Assembly: GCA_037974965.1 (NCBI GenBank)
Contig: JBBPFI010000006.1
Location: forward strand, 186,001 to 250,000
Direction of reading: 5' to 3'
DNA: 64,000 nucleotides
Origin: Dacryopinax spathularia
Lineage: Eukaryota > Basidiomycota > Dacrymycetes > Dacrymycetales > Dacrymycetaceae
Each line of letters opens with the position of its first letter. The stretch's first letter is position 1. Below, one piece after another: positions 43,652-55,035 of the stretch. The position numbers and the translations under genes are program-made. Below the pieces are notes generated by a model. That model was not told the DNA's origin and ran no database searches. It saw only the letters and a program-made list of their open reading frames with translations.

Positions 43652-44902
43652 TCAGATATCCAAGTCCTCATCAGGATCATCGTCGTCCACATCATCCCCC
43701 GAGTCGGGCTCGTACAGTATCTCCCCCGTTTGTGTTGGGTTTTGGGGCGGGGAGTTCGTGTGTGCGTAGGGGAGGGGGACGGCCGCGCGGGCTTGGGATT
43801 GGGCGGGTGTGAGGGTGAGGTTGAAGGGGAGGTTGGAGGTTGGGTCGGCTGTGCTTGTCGGGGCGTTTGTCTGACGAAGGGTGAGCATATTATTGGAGGA
43901 GGTGGCGGGGGGGAAGGTCCTTACCTGAACCTGACCGGTGCGAGCGAACGCGTCGACCATCTCTTTCATCCCTGTCAGTTCTTCCCATGAACAAGCCCTC
44001 ACATCCCCCTCAACCTCCTTCCACGCCTCGAGCGTCCTCTCCACCCTACTCCGTTTCCTAACCCTGCACTCCACCAGCCCTTGCTCAATCCCGACCTTCC
44101 TAGCCCGTACGCCCTCGCCCCGCTCCGCAGCGCCCTCGAACAGCGCCCAGAATTTGCGCGAGTCGCCGTATGGCGGTGGAAGGGTCAGGAACTGACTGGA
44201 GAGGTGGGATAGGAGGGAGGGAGGATGGAGGAGGAGATGGGTCATGTCGGATGAGAGGGCTGTTGGGGGGAGGAGGATGTCGGCGAGGGGGGATGATGCT
44301 GTGAGAGGTATGAGGAGGCGGGAGGACGGGCGGGATGTTAGTGTTGAGTGGAGTGATTTGAGTAGGCGGTATGCTGTTGCGCTGGTTGTATCAGACACGT
44401 AGGTGTCCAAGCCGAGCACGGCGATGGTCGCTGGACCCGGAGGTACTGCAGCCGAGATTAATCACGCGGCAAATAGACGGAGGAGGGTCGTACGCACAAG
44501 TCTTAGCAGCAGCGAGCGCTTCTTCCGATACATCAACCTCCTCCTCGCCTCCCAGCTCATATCCCGGCACTCGCCCAGAATAGTCCAGTATCACCGACCG
44601 CCCCTGCCCCTTCCCATCCTGCAGCCCGCGGGCAAAGTAAGAGCGCGGAACGTCGAATGTCACGACCAGAACCGCATGCTTCCTCCAGCCCGTTGTCAGT
44701 ACGTTTCCATCGGGTGCATGAAGGGGCATGCATACGACGATAGCGATGCCTGAAGCAAGGCGTGAACGAGGGGAAGATGAGTGTTGTGTGCCGCTTGGAG
44801 GAGGACCACCTCGGGCTGAGGGGAGCGGGAGGTCGAGGGGATTGGGCCGAGGAGTGCGGCGAGGGGTGAGGAGGTGTCTGATGAGCGTTTGTACGACATC
44901 AT
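43652..44902 (-). CDS. ELP5: ELP5 / IKI1, Elongator subunit
   Basis: Subunit of the Elp4-Elp5-Elp6 RecA-like ring of Elongator, which modifies wobble uridines of tRNAs. Exons 44736-44902, 44498-44682, 43925-44445 and 43652-43870 give 363 aa. Seen: PEVVLLQAAHNTHLPLVHAL, then HAVLVVTFDVPRSYF (RecA-like beta strand and Elp5 P-S-x-Y/F), VILDYSGRVPGYE, and the C-terminal signature LPFNLTLTPAQSQARAAVPL leading to GEILYEPDSGDDVDDDDPDE and the ending DLDI. That NLTL-x-RAAVPLPY plus acidic DPDEDLDI ending is characteristic of ELP5. Assignment rests mainly on this C-terminal block. The alternative start at 44899 differs by one Met. Confidence 0.87.
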
Positions 44903-45427
44903 GATTATGAGATAGCGCGAGTGTTTCGTATCTAATCGTTTCGAGTATACTGGCAGTGTGCGTCGCGGTCGGCAAGACTTCACGGGTGGCGAGTGGACGC
45001 TCTGGCTCGCTGAATGTCGTGAAAGTGGCCGAAGTTAAGACAGGTTCCTTCCGTCCTAGCTTGGTTTGTCCAGGACGTATTGACAGACTGCTTTCACCTG
45101 CTGACAGATAAGCCCAGAGCAGACGCGTTTGAACGTACGCGAAGGGTCGTGAGGCGAAGAAGATAAAGAGCCAACGGGCGCTCGAGAACCGAAGTTGACA
45201 GCACCGCCACTAAGTGTGGGCGCCTAAACCTTGCCCTCGCACTAAGAGCGAGCCCGAAGCAAAGTTGTACTAGACAACGCATAAGTACAAGTATCTCATT
45301 AATCGGTATCACCAGTGGGATATACGCTACCAAGCCGCAGCCGTGATCGTCCGCGAGCGAGCTCTGCCCCATACATACATACCTAATAAACAAACAAGCC
45401 CAGCAGCCTCCGCCCTCTAAGCGCGCA
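44903..45427. other. Intergenic region, no gene recognised
   Basis: 525 bp between the ELP5 start and the MGS1 stop, both on the minus strand. Holds the ELP5 promoter and MGS1 3' UTR. Confidence 0.5.
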
Positions 45428-47903
45428 TCACAGCCCATCCAGCTCACTCCCCCCCTCCCTCACACCCCTCATACCACCCCCTCCGATAACAGTAGCCTGC
45501 GAGTCCTCCCCCCTCGCGAGCGCATCCAAGTCCCTCACTATCCTCCTCCGGCCCTTTCTACCTTCCCATTCTTCTCCTGCGTTGTCCTTTTCTTCCCATT
45601 CTTGAAGGGCGGCTTCGTCCCAGGTTTTTCCTTCGCCTTCGTCGTAGAGGAAACGGGAGCCTTGGAGTTGGGGTGGGAGGAAGTCGTTGTGCACCGGATG
45701 CCTGGTTGCATATATCGGGTCAGTCCTCAGCGTGACAGGGAAAGAGAAGGACAGTCCTTCACTGGTGAAGGCACGCGGGACGTACGCGAAGTTAGGGTTG
45801 TACCTGTACCCTTGACCGTATCCGAGCTCCTTCATCAGCCGCGTTGGAGCGTTGCGGATGTTCATCGGTACAGGGATGGTTGTGTCCTCTTTCGCGACGG
45901 CTTCCGCCTATTCATGGGAATTAGCGCCGAAAGCGAGCGACTGCGGGGAAGGAGCAACTCACCCGATTATAAGCCATATAACTCCTCGTACTCTTCTTAC
46001 TCAACGCCAAATAAGTCACACAATGCGCCAAATTGATCCTACACTCCGGCATGCCAATCAACTGACAAGCCTGGTACGTCGCCACCGCCTATGCGCAACA
46101 ACCAGCCACCGATCAGCAACTCGCGCTACCACAGCGACGGGACGGGAGGGAGGGGTAGGGTTATGGGCAGGGGACAGGACGTACGAGGGGGAGGGCTTCG
46201 TTATTTGCTAAGCCGACGTCTTCGCTCGCTACTACGATTAGGCGACGGGCGACGTAGAGCGGGTCTTCGCCTGCTGATAGCATCCTAGGTGCATGCGCGT
46301 AAGCACCTTGTGTAGGCTCTTGGGTAGGAGGAGAAGTGGGCGCACCGTGCGAGATAGTACATCGCTGCATCCGCATCGCTCCCCCTTAACGACTTGTGCA
46401 GCGCCGAGATAAGGTCATAGCGATCATCGCCCGTCCGATCGTATCGCGCAACCACGCTTCTCCTGACGCTCTCCAGTAGCTGGGCTGAGCCGACGGATGG
46501 CGGAGCAGCAAGGACGAGTTCAAGCGCGGAGAGCGCCGTCCGTGCGTCACCCGCCGAAAGACGCGTGATATGGGAGAGGATCTCTTCTGATACTTCTCTT
46601 GTTTGGCACGACCCGGGCTCTGACGGGGAAGAGGAAGAGGAAGAGGCAGAGACGCGCCGAATGGCATTGCGAAGGATCTTGAGCAGGTCTTGTTCGGTGA
46701 GGGATTTGAGGATGAATACCCTGCATCGGGAGAGGAGGGCGCCGTTCACTTTGAAGGACGGGTTTTCGGTCGTCGCTGCTATTAGCTGGATCTGCCCGGA
46801 CTCGACGTAGGGCAGGAAGAGGTCTTGTTGCGCTTTGTTGAATCGCTGGATTTCGTCGACGAAGAGGATCGTCCGCCTGAAGCCCCAAGTTAGCGCTGGG
46901 CGAGCATGGGGAAAGGGGTAAGGAACGCGCCTTCCCGTTAGCTTGAGGACGTTCTTCGCTTCCTCAAAGATACCTCTCACGTCCGCCGTGCCGCTGCTCG
47001 TTGCGCTGAGCTCTTTGAAGATGGCATTACTTGACCGTGCGAGAATACGAGCGAGAGTGGTCTTGCCTACGCAGCAGAGTCAGCACAGGTACACGAAGCG
47101 TGAAAAAGGCGGCGTTCGCCACATCAATGAAAGAGTCACGCGAATCCGACCAAACCAGGCGCATATATGCGCGCATATCCGAACCCAAGGTGCATATACG
47201 CTGCTCCCCAGGCCGGAAAGGTAGGAAGACATACAGAAGAAGGGCAAACGGACTCACCAGTCCCAGGCGGTCCCCACAGCACACAACTCCCCACCCCCGT
47301 ACTCCCCTCCCGCTCCATCAACCCCCTCAACAAGCTCCCCGGCCCAACCACATCCTCCTGCCCCACAAAATCGTCCAGCGTCTGCGGCCTTAGCCTTTCA
47401 GCCAGAGGCTGGGCAGCTAGGAGGTGTGAAGTCGTGCTCGTGCTTGCTCTTGCTTGTGTGGGTGAGGAGGGAGTCGGGGCAGGTCGGAAGGTGGAAGGGC
47501 GAGACCGTTTGGCAGGTGGGGAGGAAGGACCAGCAACAGCGCCGTTCGTTCGGGAGACTGAAGGTGGTGGCGAAGCGGCTCGTTTTTGTGGATGTTGGAA
47601 GATGGGTGCGATGGGCCCGTTGGGTTTCTTACTTGATGAGGCTGCGCCGCCATTATTTGTTGATGCGGATGAGGGGGGGCCTGTTGTTCGGGATGGGCGC
47701 GGCGGGGTCTGGCTGCAGCAACTGTCGAGATGGGCGTTGATGGAGTCGGAAGGGACAGTGGATGAGCAGATGGGACTGCATAGATGTTCGTCAGCGATTA
47801 GCAACCAACTTGCAGGTAGCTACCAAGACGAAGAATGAGGAGGAGGAGGAGGAGGAAGGGAAGGCGTAGAACGACCAACATACCATGTAACGGTGTCACC
47901 CAT
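45428..47903 (-). CDS. MGS1: MGS1 / WRNIP1, RarA-family AAA+ ATPase with UBZ4 finger
   Basis: DNA-dependent AAA+ ATPase at stalled replication forks, recruited by ubiquitinated PCNA. Exons 47884-47903, 47258-47775, 46931-47066, 46346-46876, 46185-46284, 45963-46088 and 45428-45907 give 636 aa. A UBZ4 ubiquitin-binding finger at residues ~7-27 ([20 protein letters not shown]) is split by the first intron. After a Ser/Pro linker come [14 protein letters not shown], Walker [14 protein letters not shown], Walker [11 protein letters not shown], sensor 1 [16 protein letters not shown], then the RarA/MgsA C-domain ([59 protein letters not shown]). The third intron (46877-46930) appears to use a GC donor. 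The C-terminal tail is Gly/Arg-rich. Confidence 0.95.
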
Positions 47904-48818
47904 CCTATCGACCGTCTGAGACGAGGAATGTCCGATCTTCGATCTCGCTTGGGAAGTCTAACTTCTAGCTTTGGTATGAGGCCGTAAGGTGACGCGACTG
48001 ATCGGGCGATGTGGGGAAACACATAAAGCGGACGCGTTCTTCATGTGCTTCTCAGGGACGCGTGGCGTTGGGGACTTTCCTTCTCTCTCTCGTCATCAAA
48101 GTCGGCCATCATGATCTCTTCGTCCTATTGATTTCTTGTGGATTGCGCTCTTGAAGTCGACTTCTACTTGGTATTGAACTTTGCGACTGGCTTTAGGCTC
48201 GACCCTCAAATTGCTGATTGGAGGTCGGACGATCGGAGGATATTACAGACGCGCCCTGTTGACATCTCTCACTCGCACTCGTCTCAACTTTCCTCTGCTC
48301 AGCCAGCTCATCTTGAGCTTCAAGATAATCCGGTGCATCGACATGTGTAGTTACTATTGAAGAACCTAGATTGTTGGGGGGAATCGACGCGTTCTACCCT
48401 GGGCTTCAGCTGTATATCGAGGTGTTTGACGGTGGCTATGCCTCGGCTCTGACGGCTTCTCACGGCTTCCCAACTCCTGCTCGAGTGTCTCGGAATGTGG
48501 CAAACAGCATAACGACCACGCCCACGCAGGACCAGGCCTCCCGTCTCTCATCTTGTCTCGGGTAAGCACCTCCTTCCTCGGCAAAGCTGAAAGGCAACGG
48601 CTAGATTTCGTGCAATCTTCATCCTGCGACTTCTGATCACTTTGGCCACCCACTATGCTCGGGTCTTGTCAGCTTGGGTAGCCAGGCTTAGTCCTCCTCC
48701 TTGGGCGCTGGGGCGTATATAAGCCCTGCTTGAAAGCGGGTGTCTCGCTCTATCCTTCTCACTCTCCACCTTCGACTTGACATCCCAACCAGAGACCAAC
48801 ACTTGTACCTCTGTCGAC
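47904..48818. promoter_or_regulatory. Divergent upstream region of MGS1 and P1
   Basis: 915 bp. The P1-proximal half contains tgtctcggaatgtggcaaac (48486-48505), shared with the P2 upstream region, and a TATATAAG box at 48716-48723 about 100 bp before the P1 ATG. No coding exon was recognised. Confidence 0.55.
48716..48723 (+). promoter_or_regulatory. TATA box of P1
   Basis: TATATAAG about 96-103 bp upstream of the P1 ATG. P2 and P3 have TATA elements at nearly the same distance. Confidence 0.6.
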
Positions 48819-50225
48819 ATGGATTCGAGCGAAGACACGCTCATGCCCACCTACAAGCATCGCATCTTGGCTGCGGGTCGCAAGCTCAGCCCGCCAAAGT
48901 ATCCAGGCGTTGGCATCTCCGTCTCTGTAGCTCTATTGTTGGCGCACCTTTCTCATATCGGGGCTGTAGAGGCGGCAGATTGGCTGTATTGGGAGGCTGT
49001 CGACAAGCGGAACCGCAAAGACGACCGACTGCTGGATGAAGCGCAGCGTATTGCGCGAGACGCAGCTCAGATCGCTCGACATATGGACAACTGGTTCTTC
49101 AAGACCGGGGACGGCTACATCACAGCTGCTACGGCGAAACGCGTACAAGATCTGAAAAGCAGGGCAGCTGCTGCCAGACTCACCGAGCTGGACTTAGCCC
49201 ACGCTCTCGGCGGAGTCGCTGCAGCCGATGCATCAATCGAAGAGATTGTTCACGAGCGTCGCTTGCATGATGCGATGATTGCACGACTGGATGCATTGGA
49301 CGAAGCAGCTACTGCTGTTGCGACCATCACCGATTTTCCAGGTATGACCTCTCCCAAAACCTGTCGAAGCAAGCCAGGCAGGCTTACATGTGACTTTAGA
49401 TCCGGGTCCGAGCCACTCGTCGGCGGTTGCGGAGGGTACATCATCGAGTACTATTGCCGCTTCTTTGCTCCCACCGCTCCTCCCTCCCCCGGTCACAGAC
49501 CTTCATTCGCTGGGAGCCTCAGTTCCTGTTGACGACCCTGCACCCGTGGAACCTCGACCGGAAGCGGCACAGCATGACCCCGTCGCTCCGATGCCTGGAA
49601 CATACCCACCTGGCCGGGCATTGACGGTCATTCGTCAAGATCCTGGTAATGCATCACCCTTGACAGGTGCAATCATGATGCTGCTCCGCGCACTCTTCCA
49701 CCCTGCGTTGGACATCATCCGAGTGTTCTCAGAACTGCAAACGAAGCTTGCGGTGTGGGGTGCGGCTTTTGCCAGCGGCGCTCGTGCCGCTTCGGAGCTC
49801 GCCGCTGAGACATCCAAACACCTGTGGGAGTGGATGAAGGTTTGCGCCCGTGACATCAGCCTGAAAATCATATACGTAGAAGAACGCTTGTCCTCCATGC
49901 ACGTCCGCAACACGCTCAGTTCACTCGGCAAAGTGCTGTCTGGCGCATTTACGATCTACGGCACGTTGTGCCCCCTCGCAAGCACTGCCTGCTCACCACA
50001 CACTGCGGCGATGTGGCTTACTATGGGATGTGCTGTCAACATGGTCTACTCATCGTAAGCACCTTTCATTTCCGTGACAATGTTGTCCCTTCATCTGACC
50101 TGAGCCCCAGATACGATCTCGTCGCTCATGTAGTTGTTACTTTCCTACTGTGGGTCTGGAATTGCATGACCTTCGTGGGGCCAACCCCTGCCTCAGGTGA
50201 GCTTGACCATGTTCGGAACGATTGA
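48819..50225 (+). CDS. P1: unrecognised membrane protein family, member 1
   Basis: I do not recognise the family. Exons 48819-49341, 49400-50054 and 50111-50225 give 430 aa. An N-terminal hydrophobic segment (VGISVSVALLLAHLSHIGAV) precedes a charged helical block, DWLYWEAVDKRNRKDDRLLD to ARDAAQIARHMDNW, then GYITAATAKRV, which clearly matches P3. A Pro/Ser-rich linker (residues ~175-265) follows, then helical segments and a C-terminal module with FTIYGTLCPLASTACSP, WLTMGCAVNMVYS and a last hydrophobic helix LVAHVVVTFLLWVWNCM. The C-terminal module is the part shared by P1, P2 and P3. Introns 1 and 2 are phase 1 and phase 2 as in P2 and P3. Probably an integral membrane protein; role unknown. 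Confidence 0.7.
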
Positions 50226-50453
50226 GCACCTCGTCATACTGCATCTCACCCGGATCCCTGCGGAACACAGATCCATTGTATACCATTGCAGCCTCGTTGG
50301 ACTGTCCTCCATGCTCTCTATATCTCGTCTTGTAGCTAGGACAGTAATCCCAGCTCTTCGACAAACTGCAGTGCGATTTTTCCGACCTTTTCCACTAAGG
50401 CGAGCAAACGTGAGGCACCATCGTCCCACGTCCCGCGTCCCATGTCTGTATTC

Positions 50454-50478
50454 CCCCCCCCCCCCCCCCCCCCCCCCC
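50454..50478 (+). repeat. Poly-C tract, 25 nt
   Basis: Homopolymer of 25 C in the P1-P2 intergenic region. The exact length is prone to sequencing error. Confidence 0.95.
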
Positions 50479-51678
50479 GCTCGCCCCAAATCCAGTGTCA
50501 ACACGTGCTGCATTTCGATCAGGCTTATGCTTGGTATGAGGCCAGAAATCGTCCTTGCACTCGTTGGTGCACAGGCCCACCCGTCACGTGATCATCAGGG
50601 TCGCGTCGTGCAGTCTCAGTCGCGCTGCTCTTACATAGCGACGAACATCTCCCTGATCTAGCCAGCCTCGAATTTACTTTTGCCTTCACCGAACGTACTA
50701 TCGCTGTCTGGAGTGCTTCAATTGGAAACTTGAGATGGATTCTCAGTGAAGTGTGCGCCTTTCGAAATCATTACCCTTACAAATATTTGTGGACTCGCAC
50801 AACAGATGACAGCCATCCTCCTGGTTTTCGAACAGCGCGCGCACGCGCAAGTCTACGTGTTTGCTAGATCTTGAAACGCATGACAGACTGTGGTGAGTTG
50901 ATCTCAAGAGTGTAGATAAGGAATCGACCTGATCGGCACAGAATGCAGAGCTCAGAAAGCGTACGAGAGTATCTCTCGCGTTTGTGATGCTCCTCGCGGA
51001 AACCAGCTCTTTCCTTCAGCACCGTCAAAATTGGGTTCTCACTGCGTCCTGGGCATTTTCTGCATCGTCTCTGGGGCAGATCTCAATGCTGTGATATACG
51101 CGTCCCAAAGGCTACTCTCCTCTCTCCGCCCTGGGCCATGGGGCATACTTTCCGCTCCTCCTCAGCGACTTCGCCCAACAACTGTTGATCACAGTCGCAC
51201 CTTTACAATGTCTCGCGGCTTTTGAAAGACATTTCCTGCACCTTTCATCTCGACTTCGAAGCTGCTCTTGATCTCGCATGGGGATTTCGCTGGCGAGGAA
51301 GTCGTCTGAAGGTGGTGGCTATGTCTTTCGCTCTGAAGGCTTCCTGGGGCTTCCCGGATTAGGCTGGATTGTCTCGGAATGTGGCAAACTGCAGACCCTC
51401 ACGTCGTCTCGATATCGTCCTCCCCCACTCTACCCTCACGGGACTGCGCTCGCTTGGTCGGCAAGGTCGTAAGGCCACGGCTAGGATGCCCACCTCTCAC
51501 CTAGTCATCTTCCGTGGACTTCTGAAGACTCTGGCGGCCGAAAATACGAGGAGAACAAAAAGCAGCTTGCTCCTTCTTCTTTTCCCGTACTGCTTCTTGG
51601 CCTTAGGCACAGCTATTCGGATTTATTCCCCCTCCAATAGCATGCTCTGTGGCAGTCGATGAGCCTTGCCATGAGGGC

Positions 51679-51685
51679 TATAAAT
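51679..51685 (+). promoter_or_regulatory. TATA box of P2
   Basis: TATAAAT about 100 bp upstream of the P2 ATG at 51781. Confidence 0.6.
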
Positions 51686-51780
51686 TCTGCCTTCGAGCAC
51701 TCTTGTATTCCCACTCCTCCCCGAGTCTTCAATTCGATTCCCCTCATCCCCTACACACCCTTTCTCTCGCCTATCTTCCC

Positions 51781-53077
51781 ATGGCTACTCCATCTTCGAA
51801 TGCCAGCGCGCGCGGCCTCATGACCAGGCTCCGGACGACCTTTCGCCGGCGGACCGAATCAGCACGGGGACCGGACGACGCGCTCATCGGCAAGGGCCCT
51901 CGACTGTTGGAGGAAGCTGACCACCCCCTCATTCACTTGGAGACCACCGCCCGCTGGCTTAGACGGCAGCCACTCTTATCGGCCCGCGTCCACGCTCGTT
52001 CTCTGCCCGACAGGGAGCGGAGGTACTGGAGCCTCCGCTTCCATAGGAGAGAGCGCCATGCAGAAGAAGAGTCCACGGCTGTACCGGGGCCAGAGTCCCC
52101 GCCTTCCACCCACAGTCCTTCACAGGAGGCTACGGTCATCGATCCGCTTTCAGACGAGGCGCCGGGGGAAGGGAGGCTGGGAGGGTCCATACCTGGTGGT
52201 CAGGAGGCGTACTTGCCACCTCCTCCCCTAGGTATGTACTGTCCTCTGATGCCTTCCGATTGAACCCTGACGATGCTTTTCAGCACTGCACCCTGGCCGC
52301 GACCCGCTCTCTCCACCCATTTCGCCCCTTCCCACCCTTCAGGACGGCGCGAGCCCAGCACTGGAAGCGGGACCCGTCAGGACGACTCTCGAGCCAGCTA
52401 GCCCTGCTGCGGTTCATCCTCACGACCGTTTGCGTTCCCCACACCCTGCTTTCTCGTATTCACCTATCGAGTCACCCGAACGGGCCGAACCAGCCGAGAT
52501 TCCCGCCCCTTCACCGGCATGGCTCGTCCAGTCAAGGCCGGAGGGATTCTCGTCATTACTCGGCTGGATAGGTGCACTATGCATTGCGACCCTCGTACGG
52601 TTCCGCGACTCGGTTCGCGGTTTCTTCAAGACGTCGACGACAGTGGCTGCTTCGAAGGCCGCGAACCTCGCGCACTGGAGCCACGCCGTAGGGCTTTCCG
52701 GAATGGAGCTCCTCAAGGCTGTTGTTTGTGCCGTGTGGACAGGCGTGCAGAGCGGGCTGGGTATCGCCATATTCGCGATGGTGGGCGGAGGATGTGCCAT
52801 GTACGGCGCCTACTGCGCTGCATGGGATCACTGCTCCCCCGGCACGACGTTCATCTGGACGGGTCTTGGAATTGGACTGACCGTGATTCCCTTCATGTGA
52901 GCATATTCCTGTCCTAGGCTTTTGACTGCTGCTAACTTCATCTCTGCGTCTAGGCCCATGCTGATCACCAAGGTTTGGGGTTGGATCTCGTCTACTTGGG
53001 CCGCCATTGCTCGCATATCACGGCGCAAGCACACATCGTCACGAGGAGATACGGATCACTGGGTAGACACTGTGTAG
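51781..53077 (+). CDS. P2: unrecognised membrane protein family, member 2
   Basis: Exons 51781-52231, 52284-52896 and 52954-53077 give 395 aa. The N-terminus is Arg-rich (RLRTTFRRRTESARG) with RLLEEADHPLIHLETTARWL loosely like the P1 helical block. A Pro/Ser/Glu-rich linker covers residues ~110-220. The C-terminal membrane region reads FSSLLGWIGALCIATLV, VVCAVWTGVQSGLGIAIFAM, VGGGCAMYGAYCAAWDHCSP, then WTGLGIGLTVIPFM and a terminal Trp/Ser/Arg tail. The Y-G-x2-C ... C-S-P spacing and following Trp correspond to YGTLC ... ACSP in P1. Intron phases (1 then 2) match P1 and P3. An in-frame upstream extension exists, but this ATG fits the TATA spacing. Function unknown. Confidence 0.68.
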
Positions 53078-55035
53078 GGTGTATGGTACCTGCCTCTGCA
53101 GCGTCACCCTCGATGTGAGTCGTGACGTGGGCAGAGCTGACAAGGACTTTGAGCGCGGACTCCAGATACGGACTTCATCATTTCATCGCATGTAGCATGT
53201 AGCATCGCAATCTATTGTACTTTCTACAGTCTTCTACTGTGGTTTCCGCATTTTCCGCATGGACCGATCTTGTCTTTTAAGAAGCGGGCATGAGAAGCGA
53301 GCAGGGAAATGGTGCCAGCAGCATCATGCGCGATGCGGCCGTTAGTAGTTCCCACAAGAACCCCTTGTGCCCTGGTGGCACTTAGATCGAAAGCCCGTCA
53401 GGAGGAATGCCCGATGTCGAGTAGGCACGTCACTGAACCGGGCCGAAAATAGAGAAAAACGGACGCGCCTCTCACGCAAGGTTTTGTGCGGCACTGCTGG
53501 CGGACTCGCGGAGGCTGTTTTTATGCGGTTAGGTATGTATGTCAATCGGTGGCCGGGATGATTGGACGACCGCTATTCGAGCCGTGCTCTCCTGCTGCTC
53601 ATGTAGTTTTTGCATCTGGCTCAGCTCTTGCCACTTGCTTTGGCGGGTGGTACGGAAGGACATCTGGGATCATTTTGTTCGTAGATCGGAGGGAGAGCCC
53701 GAACCCCGGACGTTGATGGAGACTGCATAAGTTGGGCATGTCGAGTAAGTAAGGAGGCTTGCGTCCTTCGACAACGAAGTAGTAGAAAGTGTATCGGATT
53801 CTCTCCATGGCTCTCAGCCTACATTTTTTCCCTACGTACCGACCAGCCTTGGCCGGAGAGCATCAGATTGACCATTGCGAGGTTCGAAAGCCAGCAATGA
53901 CGCCAATCAGATGCTGAGCTTTCCGACGACCTGTGGCGGGACTTCCCCGCTTCTGTATGTTATCTAGTGATCCATACCCCATTGCCTGATAAGAAGAATA
54001 GGTGACAGCGAGAAACTCCGCTCAGTCATCAGCAATGATTTGTACCGACAGGACAATAGAACAATAGACAATCCTTCCGGCGTCAAGTACCGTCCACATC
54101 TGTCCACCAAGTCCATTGTCCCCTAGCTTCCGCGCGGCGGAGTGGAAAGCAGTCAGGGAAGAAGGAGGCCGCACCCTAGCGACTGCCGTTCTCGGCACCG
54201 CTGGTCCGGGTGTGGCTGAGCTGGGGTGGCTGCACGTGGCTGGAAGAAGCGGGAATGCTTCCGCTGAGCAGGGGTCCGGATCGGTTTTGACGCTGATCGT
54301 TGGATTGGGTCGGGGTGTCTTTGAGCGAGGGAAAGGGTGATGACGATCGGTGGTGAAGCTTACCATGAACTTGTCGAACAATCATTAATCGCATTCTCAA
54401 GTCAGGGAAAGACAATCATCTTGCCTGAATCACTTGTCAGCGAACTAGTATCAATTCATCGGCGGTCCGGTCAAAGAGCTTCGACTCGCCTAGAAGTGCT
54501 TCCTTGCAGCTGCCGCCTTACGACGCCCCATCTGCCTCCGTTCATTTTCGTGCAAAGCGGGTCGCGACGTTCCCCATGGAAATCCGTTTCACCTCTCTCA
54601 CGCTAAGGACCCCAGCCCACTCACCCAGCCAGCCAGCCGTTCCTCCCCCTCCATCCATCTTTGCCTGTCGCAGCGGTGTTGCGTGCCCGCTGTTGCTGAC
54701 CGACTGATACCGCCACGCGACCGCTTCTCCATTCTTCGGCTCCATCCCATCACCCTTCAAGCCCTTTGTTTCTTTCCTCCCTTACTCACCCACCCTGCCG
54801 TTCTCGTCGTCGTTGACTTGTGCTCTTGTCCCCCCCCTCGTCTTCACCTCTCTTCTCGCTGTCCCCCTCGACGACTAGCCCGCTTGTGCTGCTAGAAGGC
54901 TTGACGCCCCGACTACTTGCTTGACGCTCGCACATACCCAGCCGTTCAAGCCACCCCATCACCCTCCATCTCACCTCATCTCAAGAACCCGACCGTACCC
55001 CCTACATCCAGCAAAGCCGATCAGAATAACCAACA
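53078..55035. other. Intergenic region and long CT-rich leader of the G-alpha gene
   Basis: 1.96 kb. The last ~450 bp (about 54590-55035) are strongly pyrimidine-rich on the plus strand and probably contain the G-alpha promoter and 5' UTR. Short frames at 54.1-54.4 kb have no family features. Confidence 0.5.

Larger units (their letters stand above)
50226..51780. other. Intergenic region with poly-C tract and duplicated P2 promoter block
   Basis: 1.55 kb. Holds a 25-C run (50454-50478), a block at about 51290-51390 resembling the P1 upstream region (including tgtctcggaatgtggcaaac at 51370-51389), and a TATAAAT at 51679-51685. No coding exon was recognised. Confidence 0.55.
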
